A stretch of 37,036 nucleotides of DNA from UBA8904 sp035448625 (GTDB taxonomy: Bacteria > Desulfobacterota > Syntrophia > Syntrophales > Smithellaceae): the NCBI GenBank assembly GCA_035448625.1, contig DAOTJI010000020.1, forward strand, positions 1 to 37,036, given 5' to 3'. Position 1 is the stretch's first letter. Each line of letters begins with the position of its first letter. Shown here piece after piece: positions 1 to 9,132 of the stretch. Both the position numbers and the translations under genes were made by a program. The notes below the pieces were generated by a model. The model was not told where the DNA came from and did no database searches. It worked only from the letters and a program-made list of their open reading frames with translations.

Positions 1-2
1 CC

Positions 3-56
3 ATCAATCCGGATACGTTCATGTCGGAAGTGGAGCGTCATCTGGTCAAAGCGTAA
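3..56 (+). CDS. C-terminal end of an upstream gene (partial)
   Basis: An open frame enters from the left edge and stops with TAA at 54-56, giving the tail INPDTFMSEVERHLVKA. The sequence is too short to name. The pattern of a Pro-Asp followed by a short amphipathic helix is common at the end of alpha/beta hydrolases, but that is only a guess. It converges on the lipoprotein gene that ends at 83, leaving 26 bases between them with no clear terminator. Confidence 0.4.
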   Translation: MNPDTFMSEVERHLVKA

Positions 57-82
57 CGAGTGCGCTTAAGGAATATTTGCAA

Positions 83-1234
83 TCAGCGCTTCAGCAGCCG
101 AACGACCGGCCGGTATAGAAAAAGATTTTTGCGAAGAAAACTCTCCTGATCATCGATGTCTTCCAATGAATTGCAGACGTATGTCGCGACAAGGTCCCTC
201 CCGCGGGCGAACTGGCGATGCTCTTTGCCGGCGTAGCAGAACGTCTGCGGATGGTACAGAGGGCTTTTCGGGTCCACTTCATCGATGGAGGGAATGAGAA
301 CGGCCGGAGGACTCCACGGACCTTCCGGATGCCGGGATGTTCGGTACAGCAGCCGGCGGCCTCTGTCTTCCGGCGACAGGTAAACAGCCAGCCATTCGTC
401 GTCCTTTGCGGAATAACGGACGCTCAGCTCGGAAAGACCGGGGGAAAAGATCATTTTGATATTATCCGGCGTGATGTTCTTTTGCCAGCCGTCGTCTGTC
501 CAGTACTCCAGATGACCGGCCGGATTTTCCAGTCGGTTGACGGGAAGCCTTGCCAGAAGATTGCCGTGCGTGAAAGCGCCTTTCTTTGCAGGCTTGTAGA
601 GAGGATAAAAATAGACGTAACGGCCATGGACGACGGAGGCGGCGGCGAGAGCCTCGATGCCGGGAGCGATCGCCCCGGTCCAGTCCAGATAATCCACCGG
701 CCAGTCGTTGGGGTTTTCCGCCGAATAATCCTTAATCCGGGCGATGATGTGTCCGGCAATTTCAAATTGAAAGGGCCTTTTCGGTCCGGGAAGAGGCCGG
801 ATCATCAGAAGCGGTATGTATAAAACGCCGTCGGTGATGAACGGGTCCTGCGGCCAGAGCCATTGATTCCCGCCGAAGAACGATGCGAACTTGCCGTTCG
901 TTTTTTTCAGATAAAACCGAATGGAGAATTTCTGATCGTCGGAGCAGGTGGAGATCCCCAGCGTCGTTCCCAGAACGACCTCCATGCCGATCCGGTCCTT
1001 GCGCCCCTTTTCTTCCGAAACGAAGGTATCGCCGAACAGCCACAAGGAACGCTTCCCATCCAGGGAAATGGAGTAGGCGCCGTCGCCTCCGTACCAGCCG
1101 TCCCGGTCGGGAAAAGTGGGCAGGCATCGGTTTGAAATTTCCCCGGCGGGGACGACGCCCAACCGGAGGGGCGCGCAGGAGACCGCCAGCAGGCCGAGGA
1201 GCAGAAGAAGGGTGATCGCGCGAAAATTTTTCAT
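83..1234 (-). CDS. DUF4185-like lipoprotein, predicted beta-propeller
   Basis: A 383-residue protein with a hydrophobic signal segment (residues 7-19) followed by Cys20 in the context AVSC, so a probable lipoprotein; the lipobox is not ideal because -3 is Ala. After it come GWYGGDGAYS and WLFGDTFVS, the Gly-Asp-aromatic pattern seen in DUF4185/glycosidase-like five-bladed propellers, then repeated Trp/Tyr-rich strands to the C terminus. Function is not known; a carbohydrate-related role at the cell envelope is an inference from the fold. The gene lies 29 bases downstream of the DUF748 gene on the same strand, so the two are probably cotranscribed. The ribosome binding site before the ATG at 1234 is weak (GGGAA). 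Confidence 0.7.
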   Translation of the reverse strand: MKNFRAITLLLLLGLLAVSCAPLRLGVVPAGEISNRCLPTFPDRDGWYGGDGAYSISLDGKRSLWLFGDTFVSEEKGRKDRIGMEVVLGTTLGISTCSDDQKFSIRFYLKKTNGKFASFFGGNQWLWPQDPFITDGVLYIPLLMIRPLPGPKRPFQFEIAGHIIARIKDYSAENPNDWPVDYLDWTGAIAPGIEALAAASVVHGRYVYFYPLYKPAKKGAFTHGNLLARLPVNRLENPAGHLEYWTDDGWQKNITPDNIKMIFSPGLSELSVRYSAKDDEWLAVYLSPEDRGRRLLYRTSRHPEGPWSPPAVLIPSIDEVDPKSPLYHPQTFCYAGKEHRQFARGRDLVATYVCNSLEDIDDQESFLRKNLFLYRPVVRLLKR

Positions 1235-1263
1235 GTTTCCCGAATCTGAAATGCACAGCGCCG

Positions 1264-4236
1264 TTATTTCACTTTAAAATCCACGCGGCTGTCTTTTACC
1301 TTTTCTTTCTTCGCGGGCGTTTTGACATTGGACTGGACGATGAAAACGCGCCCCGCTTCCACCTTGCCGTCTTTTAAGAGCTGTTCGCGGACCGCCTGCA
1401 CCCGCCTGGATGCAAGCTGCTCCAGATCGGCGTCCGTGACGACGGTATTATCGAAGAGCAGCCTTTCCATTTCTTTGGGCGGCAGGTCTTTGGCGATGCC
1501 CAGCACGGTGCGCGGCTTGGAAAATTTAGCCGCCTTGTAGGCCAGCGTCAGATATTTCTCGTATTCGGCCTGCCCGATCGTGATTTCCTCCAGCGGGGCG
1601 GGGGTTTCCCCCCGGTCGATTATTTCCTTGCGCTTCTGCGTTTTCAGCAAACGGTCGAATTTCGATTTTTTCAGGGCCTCCGGATCCTGCACGGCGTCAA
1701 CGTAACCTTCGATTTCCAGCTTCAGTTGTGGGCGGTCATACAGTGCTTTGGAAAGTGCGCTGATTTTCTTCAGCCCCGCCTCCGGAAGATCCGAGCCGCC
1801 GTAGTTGAATTCGACGTAGCTCATTTCCTCTCCCCCTCCGGTCAGGGAAGACAAAAGGGAAAAGGGGGCCGTGACGGCTTTGGTGATGAGGTTGACGAGA
1901 ACCTGCCAGACAATGGGCCAGATTCTGAACTTCGGATCGTCGAGGCTTCCGGACAGGGGGATGTCGAGGTTGATCTGCCCGTTGCGGTCGGTCAGAAGCG
2001 AAACGGCCAGCGGCACCGGCGCTTTGATAGCCTCGGGGCTTTCCACCTTGTCGCCGAACGTGAGCTGATCGAAAAAGATTTTGTTTTCGGCGGTCAGTTT
2101 TCGCCGATCGACGAGATAGGCCACATTGAAATTGAGTTTGCCCTTGGTGATGGGATAACCCAGATATTTGCTGGTGTAAGGCGTGACGGGGCTCATTTCA
2201 ATGTCTTTGAAATTCAGTTTGATGTCGGCAAAGAAATCTTTGGCCAGCGGGTTGATGGTTCCAGCGATTTCCAGCGGCGATCCGTAGCCCAGATTCCCCT
2301 TCAAATCCACCTTCGCGCGCGAGATCTGCTGCGAGGAAAGGCCCGTGACGCTTCCCTGAAGATGGAGCATGGTCACGGCGTAATTCGGCCGGATGTTGCG
2401 GTCGGCGAAGTCCACCGTGCCCCCTTGAAAGCTGACTTTGCCGATCTTAATGTCCGGCGGGGGCGGGGATGGTTTTGCGTCAGGCGCGGCCTGCGGGGTT
2501 TTGGCGGGCGCGGTCTTTTCATCCGCCGTTTTCCCTGCGGCATCGGGCTGCGGGTTTTCCTTTTGGGCCACGCCGAAGATGTGCTGAATATTGGTGGCGC
2601 CGCCCGGGTGGATAACGATTTTGGCGAAGAAATCACGAAGCGCAATTTCCCGAATGTTGACGAAAAGGGGATTGTAGCCCGCGGCCAGCGATTCGAAGCG
2701 GAGCTGTTTCCATTTCAGAAAATCGTTGGCGCGCTCCTTGTCGATCGTTGCGAGGTGATCCACGGAAAGATTTCCGGAATATTTGACGCTGGGTTCTCCC
2801 TTCGCGTTGGATGCCAGCGTAAAGGCTCCTGCCGTGGAAAGATCGCCGCCGGTGATATCCATTCGAATGGTGCCCGGCATGTAGGACTGAAGGGGACGGA
2901 GCGCCAGATTCTTTACGCCCAGCGCCAGATCGGCGCCAAGCGGTGACACGGCAACCGGCCCTTTCGCGGTGATCCTGCATTTCTGGTCCATAACCAGCGC
3001 CAGGTCGATGCGGGCCCTGTTTCCCCTTTTCAGAGAAAAATTCGAGACGGTCAGGCTGAGTGGGTGAATCCGCGTGCGAAACGGCCGGGCAGGCTGCTCA
3101 TCCGTAAAGGTGATGTCGGCCCCATCGAGCACCAAATGATCCACCTGCAGGTCCAGTTGCTTTTTCTTTGCGTCCGCCTTGCCGGGTTTTTTCTTTTTCG
3201 CCGTCGTTTCTTCCGGTTTCGCATTGGCTTGCGTTCCGACCAGATTGAGCAGATTGATCTCGCCTTTCGGATTGCGCCGGACGGCCAGTTGGAGTCCGTC
3301 AAGCAAGACCTCGGAAAGATGAACGCTGGGAACCAGCGGCTGGACGGAAGCCAGGTTGGCCGACAGGACGGGAAGCCGCAGAATTTTGTTGCCCCGCAGA
3401 TCATCCAACGACACTTGTTTCAGATCGGCGCGGCCGGTCAGCTTCAATTCGGGGGCTTGTTTTTGAGGCATGATGAAATGGACCTGCAGGCGGATGTCCA
3501 GCAGCGCCTGGGTCAGCTTGAAATTCATTTTCACCGGAACATACTGCAGGTAAAAAGGAACATCGATATCCCGGATGTCGATATCCAGAAGGCTTTCGCG
3601 CGATGTTTGAAACGGCTGGGTTTTGCCGGTGATCGAAACGGCATCGCCGTTGACGACGGCGGAGAATCTGGGTTCGACATAATGTTTCATGTAGTGATCG
3701 ATGTTGGAAACAAACGGAACATCGAGATTCAGGTTCCGGATCGAATGATTGGTTTTGTTGGGGGTGTCGTGAAAATCCGCCGCGCCGTTGGAAATTTGAA
3801 TGTTGTTGAGTGAAAACAAAAACGGTCCGGAGGGCTCTTTCTTTTGCGTCTCTTCTTTGGGAATCAGGTCGGAGAAATTATAGGTTCCGTCCGCATTCCG
3901 GGTGACGCCGATGTAAGGTTGATCCAGCCGGATTTCCTCCAGGATGAGCGCGCGCCGAAAGATGGAGGTCGGAACATCCACGTTGACGTGCAGCTCCTGA
4001 AAGGCCACGAACGCTTCTTGCGTTTCCCGGTCGGCCAGCTTGAATCCCCGGATCGTCGCGGAAAGATCAAAAGGATTGATCTTGATCTGCCCGACCGTTG
4101 CCCGCCGGTGCAGGGTCTCGGAAATTTTCTTGGTCAGGACCGGTTTAAGAACGGCGGGAAGAATCAAAAAGCCGGTAAGGCCGATCAGCGCAATTAGGAC
4201 GAGGACGGCGATCAGGACTTTTTTCAAAAGACGCAT
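1264..4236 (-). CDS. AsmA-like DUF748 envelope protein
   Basis: A 990-residue protein with one N-terminal transmembrane helix (about residues 5-30) and a long beta-rich periplasmic body. The start resembles DUF748/AsmA-like proteins: TM helix, then a segment with INPFDLSATIRGFKL and EEIRLDQPYIGVTRN. Two low-complexity linkers (Lys-rich near 350, Ala/Pro-rich near 575) separate repeated AsmA-like units. The C-terminal part (LPEAGLKKISALSKALYDRP, later RVQAVREQLL) matches the end domain of DUF748 proteins. AsmA-like proteins such as TamB, YhdP and YdbH act in lipid transport or assembly between the two membranes; that role here is by family analogy only. AGGAGGG lies 7-8 bases before the ATG, which supports this start. 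The gene follows the acyl-CoA synthetase gene on the same strand after a 162-base structured spacer. Confidence 0.85.
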   Translation of the reverse strand: MRLLKKVLIAVLVLIALIGLTGFLILPAVLKPVLTKKISETLHRRATVGQIKINPFDLSATIRGFKLADRETQEAFVAFQELHVNVDVPTSIFRRALILEEIRLDQPYIGVTRNADGTYNFSDLIPKEETQKKEPSGPFLFSLNNIQISNGAADFHDTPNKTNHSIRNLNLDVPFVSNIDHYMKHYVEPRFSAVVNGDAVSITGKTQPFQTSRESLLDIDIRDIDVPFYLQYVPVKMNFKLTQALLDIRLQVHFIMPQKQAPELKLTGRADLKQVSLDDLRGNKILRLPVLSANLASVQPLVPSVHLSEVLLDGLQLAVRRNPKGEINLLNLVGTQANAKPEETTAKKKKPGKADAKKKQLDLQVDHLVLDGADITFTDEQPARPFRTRIHPLSLTVSNFSLKRGNRARIDLALVMDQKCRITAKGPVAVSPLGADLALGVKNLALRPLQSYMPGTIRMDITGGDLSTAGAFTLASNAKGEPSVKYSGNLSVDHLATIDKERANDFLKWKQLRFESLAAGYNPLFVNIREIALRDFFAKIVIHPGGATNIQHIFGVAQKENPQPDAAGKTADEKTAPAKTPQAAPDAKPSPPPPDIKIGKVSFQGGTVDFADRNIRPNYAVTMLHLQGSVTGLSSQQISRAKVDLKGNLGYGSPLEIAGTINPLAKDFFADIKLNFKDIEMSPVTPYTSKYLGYPITKGKLNFNVAYLVDRRKLTAENKIFFDQLTFGDKVESPEAIKAPVPLAVSLLTDRNGQINLDIPLSGSLDDPKFRIWPIVWQVLVNLITKAVTAPFSLLSSLTGGGEEMSYVEFNYGGSDLPEAGLKKISALSKALYDRPQLKLEIEGYVDAVQDPEALKKSKFDRLLKTQKRKEIIDRGETPAPLEEITIGQAEYEKYLTLAYKAAKFSKPRTVLGIAKDLPPKEMERLLFDNTVVTDADLEQLASRRVQAVREQLLKDGKVEAGRVFIVQSNVKTPAKKEKVKDSRVDFKVK

Positions 4237-4260
4237 GAAGGGACCCTCCTGTAAGCTTTT

Positions 4261-4377
4261 GGCGGCAGAACGCCGTCTTTGCCAAATCCCGTGGATTCAA
4301 GGCTTCACAGGCGGTTGCCCAAGCGAAAAGGATATTTGGGCAACAGGCCGTCTTGATCGGCATTTCGCACGGCCTGT
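4261..4377 (-). terminator. Structured spacer with three inverted repeats
   Basis: The 162-base spacer between the acyl-CoA synthetase stop and the DUF748 start holds three inverted repeats: GGCG/CGCC at 4261-4264 and 4271-4274; GTTGCCCAA at 4314-4322 with its complement at 4336-4344; ACAGGCCGT at 4343-4351 with its complement at 4369-4377. The last two share bases 4343-4344 and so compete slightly. No T-run follows them, so this may be an attenuating or processing region rather than a full terminator. Confidence 0.4.
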
Positions 4378-4398
4378 CGGAAACCCCAAAACCCGCCG

Positions 4399-6489
4399 CT
4401 ATTTTTGAAAAAAGACGCGGGCGTCCACCAGGCTCACGCCCTGGCCTTCCGGATGAACGATGACCGGATTCAGGTCGATTTCCGAAATTTCCGGGCACGC
4501 GGCGAGCAGCGCGGAAATTCTGCATACCACATTCTTCAGCGCCTGACAATCCGCGGGGCCTCTGCCTCTTGCGCCGGCCAAGAGCGGATAGGCTTTGAGC
4601 TCCTGAAGCATGGCTTCCGCTTCCCTGTGCGTCACCGGCGCCAGCCGGATGGAGGTGTCTTTGAAAATTTCAATAAAAATGCCGCCCAGACCGACCACGA
4701 TCACCGGGCCGAAGGCGGGATCCCGCCTGCCTCCGACAAAGCATTCGACGCCCGCGGGCGCCATTTCCTGAATCAGATACCCGTCGATGGAGGGAGAAGT
4801 CTTCAGGCTTCTGATTCTGCTTTTCATGTCGGCCAGGGCTTCCGAAAGCTGTTTTTTGCTGTGGAGGTTCACGGTGACGCCGCCCACGTCGGACTTGTGC
4901 GAGGCGTTCCGGGACAGCAGTTTGGCGGCCAGCGGGTAGCGAAGAGGGATTCTGGCCGGCACGGCTTCGTTGTTCAAAAGCAGGCTTTTCACGGGCTGCA
5001 GCCCGGCGGCCTCGCAAACGGCGAGGGCTTCGTCCGTAAGCGGAATCCTCTTTTCCTTTTCGCAGCGGGCGCGGATGGATTCAACCGCTTTGAGGTCCAG
5101 CGCGTACTCTTGGGGATTGCCCCGCTCGCGGCACGCGGTTTTCTGTTCGTAATAGGTTCTGGAGACGTACAGCGCCTTCACCGCCTCCAGGGGGGACACG
5201 AAAACGGGAAAGCACTGCTTTTTCTGCAGATCCAGAATTTCCTCACGGTCGGAAATCATTGCCAGACTGACGGGTTTTTCGTAGCGGGCGACAAGTTCCT
5301 TCACGCCCGTCAGAAAGGCGCGGGACATTTCGCTTTCAAAATCCGCGGAATACAGATGATTGAAAAGGACGCCGTCAAAGTCGTCGAGCTTGAGGGCTTC
5401 CTCCAGGATATCCGTAAAGATCGTGTAGTTGAAGATTTCGCCCAGGTCGAGAGGATTCTGGTGGGCGATCACGCGGGTGTTGTAAATCGTTTTGAGCTTT
5501 TCGATGAACGACGGAGGGAAGGGCGTCATTTCAAATCCGTATTTCGCGCAGGCGTCGGCCGTCAGGACGGCATGACCGCCGGAGCGCGACAGCACGGCCA
5601 CGCGTTTGCCTTTCATGAGCGGCATTCCGACCACCTGAACCGCGCTGACCAACTCCACTTCGTCGTCGACGCGGAGAACGGCGGCCTGGCGCATGGCCCC
5701 GTCCACCACGGCGTCGTCGCCGGAAAGCGCCGTCGTGTGGGACTGGGCGATCTTTGCGCTCGCGGGCGACCGGTTGGATTTCTGAAGGATGATGGGTTTG
5801 TCGCAGTTTCGGGCGAGGTCGAAAAATTGGCGCCCGCGCTTGAAGCCTTCCAGGTACAGCGCAATGCATTTGGTTTGAGGATCCCGAATCAGATAGTCGA
5901 GAAAATCCGCCTCGTCGAGCTGCAGCTTGTTGCCGATCGATACGAACTTGCCCGCGGTGATGCCGTAGCCCGCGACCGTTCGCAGATAAGAGCTTCCGAC
6001 GCCGCCGCTCTGGGTGATGAGCCCCAGCGTTCCCCCGGAGGGGACTTCCTTGGCGAAGGCGAAGGGCATCATCATTTTATAATCAAAATTGATCACGCCC
6101 ACGCAGTTGGGGCCGATGACTTTCATGCCGTACCTGCGCGCGACGGACAGCACGTCCTCTTCCAGGGTGTGTTGGCCGCGCGAGTATTCGCTGAATCCCC
6201 CCGACTCGATGACCACGTGTGTAATGCCCTTTTGGCCGCACTCCTCCATGAGGGCGGGAACCGTCCGGGCGGGCGTCAGGAAAATCGCCACGTCCGGTAC
6301 GCACGGCAGATCCGCGACTTTGGTGTACACGTGAACGCCGCCCACGTCGCCTTCCTGGGACCCGACGCCGTAGAGTTCTCCCGGGTAGCCGATTTGTTTG
6401 TTGTTGATGAGGACGATTTGACCCAGATTCATCTTGGTGACGGACGCGCCGAAAACCACCATGCTGCGGGGGGTGAAGAATTTCTCCAT
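4399..6489 (-). CDS. Acyl-CoA synthetase, ADP-forming (acetate-CoA ligase type)
   Basis: A 696-residue fused NDP-forming acyl-CoA synthetase (acyl-CoA + ADP + Pi <-> acid + CoA + ATP). Order: N-terminal CoA-binding Rossmann domain (MEKFFTPRSMVVFGAS..., to about 130), two succinyl-CoA-ligase-like domains (about 150-460) with the phospho-His segment SHTTALSGDDAVVDGAMRQA, then a C-terminal ATP-grasp domain (from about 490) with VGGRRDPAFGPVIVVGLGG and EIDLNPV. A start at 6489 is preferred over the upstream in-frame ATG at 6555 because AAGGAG precedes it and family homology begins there. Such enzymes conserve the thioester bond as ATP in fermenters and syntrophs; the substrate cannot be told from sequence. 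A strong promoter lies at 6654-6682. Confidence 0.9.
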   Translation of the reverse strand: MEKFFTPRSMVVFGASVTKMNLGQIVLINNKQIGYPGELYGVGSQEGDVGGVHVYTKVADLPCVPDVAIFLTPARTVPALMEECGQKGITHVVIESGGFSEYSRGQHTLEEDVLSVARRYGMKVIGPNCVGVINFDYKMMMPFAFAKEVPSGGTLGLITQSGGVGSSYLRTVAGYGITAGKFVSIGNKLQLDEADFLDYLIRDPQTKCIALYLEGFKRGRQFFDLARNCDKPIILQKSNRSPASAKIAQSHTTALSGDDAVVDGAMRQAAVLRVDDEVELVSAVQVVGMPLMKGKRVAVLSRSGGHAVLTADACAKYGFEMTPFPPSFIEKLKTIYNTRVIAHQNPLDLGEIFNYTIFTDILEEALKLDDFDGVLFNHLYSADFESEMSRAFLTGVKELVARYEKPVSLAMISDREEILDLQKKQCFPVFVSPLEAVKALYVSRTYYEQKTACRERGNPQEYALDLKAVESIRARCEKEKRIPLTDEALAVCEAAGLQPVKSLLLNNEAVPARIPLRYPLAAKLLSRNASHKSDVGGVTVNLHSKKQLSEALADMKSRIRSLKTSPSIDGYLIQEMAPAGVECFVGGRRDPAFGPVIVVGLGGIFIEIFKDTSIRLAPVTHREAEAMLQELKAYPLLAGARGRGPADCQALKNVVCRISALLAACPEISEIDLNPVIVHPEGQGVSLVDARVFFQK

Positions 6490-6653
6490 GATCGCATTGC
6501 TCCTTTCGACCGGCAACGCTGGTTTTCCACCACGTTTTTGAGCCTGTATGAGCAAACGACGCCTTCACCTTGCTGCCCGCCATCAGCCAAAGCGCGAAAC
6601 GCCAAAATGACACCAGGAAAATGAACGTGAATTCCTTTTTGCCGGGCAGGGCT

Positions 6654-6682
6654 CTTATAAAGAACGCAGGAGTCTGTGTCAA
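6654..6682 (-). promoter_or_regulatory. Sigma70-type promoter of the acyl-CoA synthetase gene
   Basis: On the minus strand TTGACA (6677-6682) is followed after exactly 17 bases by TATAAG (6654-6659). Transcription would begin near 6647, giving a leader of about 158 bases before the ATG at 6489. The -35 region lies in the 13-base string TCTTGACACAGAC, which recurs upstream of the PAS-LuxR regulator near 35,150. Confidence 0.7.
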
Positions 6683-6777
6683 GAACAAAGAAAACCGGAA
6701 GGCGAAGCGATAAGGTCCGGCCGCACGGCGCGGGCTGCCGGATTTCCGTTCTCCGTCCGCCCGCGGCAAAGATTCGT

Positions 6778-6805
6778 TTGACTTCCCGGGCAAAGCCAAT
6801 ATAAT
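6778..6805 (+). promoter_or_regulatory. Sigma70-type promoter of the two-component operon
   Basis: TTGACT (6778-6783), a 16-base spacer and a perfect TATAAT (6800-6805). Transcription would start near 6812, about 98 bases before the kinase start codon. Confidence 0.7.
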
Positions 6806-6909
6806 CATGTCCAACGGGATGTTATGGGTTTTATTCTCCGCAGGAGCGCAACGGGGTTGACGGCCCGGCGGGCTCATGCGGGATTTCAATTTCGGAAAAG
6901 GGTGAAGTC

Positions 6910-9132
6910 ATGAAGAACAGGCGGCAGGCGGAAAAGGCTCCGGCAAACGACGTCCGGAAACAAAGCCCCCGCCTTCGGTCGCCCCGTCTGGGGGATCGCG
7001 CGCGAGGCCGCGCGGAAAGCGAACTCCGGGAGAGCGAAGAGCGCCTCCGGAGCGTCGTCAGCCGATCCCCGATTCCCGCGTTTGTGATCGGCAAAGATCA
7101 TCACATCCTTTATTGGAACAAGGCCCTGGAACAGCTCACCAAAATCAGGGCCGAAGACGTCATCGGCACCTCCCAGCAGTGGCGCGCGTTTTACGCGAAG
7201 AAGCGCCCCTGTATGGCGGATCTGCTGGTCAGCCGCGCCCAGGAAAAGATCTCCAAATGGTACACCGGCAAATATACCAAATCCAAACTGCTCGATGAGG
7301 CCTACGAGGCGATTGATTTTTTTCCGGAGCTCGGCCATCACGGCAAGTGGCTGCGCTTTACGGCGGCGATTATCCGCAATGAGGCGGGTGATCTAATCGG
7401 GGCCATCGAAACGCTGGAGGACATCACCCGGCGCAAGAAGGCCAAGGAGGCGCTGCTCAGGGCGCACCGGGAGCTGGAAGAGCGCGTGCAGGCGAGAACG
7501 GCGGAGCTGGCCCAGGCCAACGAGGCGCTCTTGAATGAATTGATGGAGCGCCACCGGACGCAGAAAGCGCTCAAGCAGACCACCGATCACCTCTCGCTGC
7601 TTTTGGAATCCCTGCCGATCATTTCCTACACCCGCAAGACGGACGGGCGCTTCGGCATCACGTTCGTGAGCAGCACCATCGAAGAAATTACCGGCTACCC
7701 GCCGCAATGTTTCACGGAGGACGAAAATTTCTGGGCCGACCATATTCACCCGGACGACCGGTCCCGGATCCTGGACGAGCTCAAGTCCGGTCTGGGCAAG
7801 GAGACGCACCGCTACAGTTACCGGTTTCGGGTCATGGACGATTCCTACCGCTGGTTTTCGGACTACTGGCGCGTGGTGCAGCTCCCCGCCGGTTCGACCA
7901 ATTACATTGTCGGCGCCTGGCAGGACGTCACGGAAGACAAGAGAATCCGCCAGGAGGGCGAGCTTCGCCTTCAGCAGATGATTCAGACGCATAAGCTCAC
8001 GGCGCTGGGCGAAGTCGTGGCCGGCGTCGCCCACGAGATCAACAATCCGGTCAGCTTCATCGCCTACAACGTGCCGATCCTCGAAGAAATCTGGGACGCC
8101 GTGGAGTCCATTCTTTCCCGTTCGAACACGCACCACCCCGAATGGGAAAAGCGCGGCCTGTCCTATGAAGACGTCTGCCGCAACATGCGCGACATCATTC
8201 AGGCGTTCAAGATCGGCGCCAACCGGATCAGCCGGGTCGTGACCAGCCTCAAGGAGTTTTCCCGCTCCGACGAGACCGCGCAAAAAAAACGGATGTCGGT
8301 GCCGGAGGTGATTGCGGGCGCGCTGGTCATCGTGGGCGCGCAGATCCGCAGAACGGTTTCCACCATCGAACAGGACATCGCGCCCGACGTTCTGCCGGTT
8401 TGCGGCCACTTCCAGAAGATCGAACAGGTGGTGGCCAATCTGCTGATCAACGCCCATCAGGCGATCCCGCCGGGGCAGAAAGGCCTCATTACCATCCGCT
8501 GCCGGAATATCGAAAGTCTCAAAGCGGTGGTGGTCGACATCGAGGACAACGGCAGGGGGATCGAGAAGAAGATCATGGACCAGATTTTCGATCCCTTTTT
8601 CACCACGCGCCGCGATCGGGACGGCACGGGATTGGGGCTTTCCATTTCCTATGGACTGATCCGGGAGCATCACGGACTGATCAGCGTGCTGTCGCGTCCG
8701 GGGTTGGGCAGCCGGTTTTCCATTTTTCTGCCCGTGGACGGAGCCACCGACATCAGCCTGTATCCGGCCATCCTCTGCATCGACCACAACGTCAAGTACC
8801 TGAAGGAGCTCAAGGCCAATTTCGTGGACGCGGTGATCTGGCGGTCGGAAGCCCAGGACCGGCTGGAGGATGTGCTCGATTTTCTGGCGCAGCATCCGGA
8901 GGTGGATATCGTCGTTTCCGAAGTCCGCCTCCGGGGATTCAACGGCTGGACGCTTCTGGAAAAAATCCGCGAGAAACATCCGCTGCTGCCGGTGATTCTC
9001 TATTCGGCGGACCGCAAGGCCCTTTCACCGCCGGCGCAGGTCAAAGCTTCGCCCGATTTTACGCTGCACAAGCCGTTCAGCATCGATAAGCTTCAGAAGA
9101 TCATTCATGAGGTGGGAAGACAACGGTTATGA
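6910..9132 (+). CDS. PAS hybrid histidine kinase with a pseudo-receiver domain
   Basis: A 740-residue soluble sensor kinase with no membrane segment. Domains: PAS 1 (about 48-175, with WNKALEQLTKI and the KRPCMAD segment), a coiled coil (about 178-215), PAS 2 (about 225-350, with YITRK-like start and IHPDDRSRILDELKSG), HisKA with phospho-acceptor His375 in GVAHEINNPV, HATPase_c (about 490-615; N box INAHQAI, G1 DNGRGI, G2 GTGLGLSISYG), and a C-terminal receiver-like domain (about 618-735). In the last domain the usual phospho-acceptor Asp is Glu671 (VVSEVRLRG) and one of the acidic pair is His (CIDHN), while the Ser and Lys (LHKPFS) remain. GGGTGA precedes the ATG. The stop overlaps the next gene by four bases (ATGA), so the pair is translationally coupled. 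Confidence 0.92.
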   Translation: MKNRRQAEKAPANDVRKQSPRLRSPRLGDRARGRAESELRESEERLRSVVSRSPIPAFVIGKDHHILYWNKALEQLTKIRAEDVIGTSQQWRAFYAKKRPCMADLLVSRAQEKISKWYTGKYTKSKLLDEAYEAIDFFPELGHHGKWLRFTAAIIRNEAGDLIGAIETLEDITRRKKAKEALLRAHRELEERVQARTAELAQANEALLNELMERHRTQKALKQTTDHLSLLLESLPIISYTRKTDGRFGITFVSSTIEEITGYPPQCFTEDENFWADHIHPDDRSRILDELKSGLGKETHRYSYRFRVMDDSYRWFSDYWRVVQLPAGSTNYIVGAWQDVTEDKRIRQEGELRLQQMIQTHKLTALGEVVAGVAHEINNPVSFIAYNVPILEEIWDAVESILSRSNTHHPEWEKRGLSYEDVCRNMRDIIQAFKIGANRISRVVTSLKEFSRSDETAQKKRMSVPEVIAGALVIVGAQIRRTVSTIEQDIAPDVLPVCGHFQKIEQVVANLLINAHQAIPPGQKGLITIRCRNIESLKAVVVDIEDNGRGIEKKIMDQIFDPFFTTRRDRDGTGLGLSISYGLIREHHGLISVLSRPGLGSRFSIFLPVDGATDISLYPAILCIDHNVKYLKELKANFVDAVIWRSEAQDRLEDVLDFLAQHPEVDIVVSEVRLRGFNGWTLLEKIREKHPLLPVILYSADRKALSPPAQVKASPDFTLHKPFSIDKLQKIIHEVGRQRL

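Larger units (their letters stand above)
6490..6909. other. Divergent intergenic region
   Basis: This 420-base spacer separates the acyl-CoA synthetase gene (minus) from the histidine kinase gene (plus). It holds one good sigma70-type promoter in each direction (6654-6682 minus, 6778-6805 plus). The -35 boxes are 95 bases apart, so a regulator bound between them could affect both. No small gene with a convincing start was seen. Confidence 0.6.

Noticed and set aside
4405..6624. A plus-strand open frame of 739 codons opposite the acyl-CoA synthetase gene
   Set aside because: It has no protein-like domain pattern and is the shadow of a high-GC3 gene whose minus-strand product is clear. The same holds for long antisense frames at 15848-17725 (aconitase), 26440-27762, 7393-8979 and 9105-10661.
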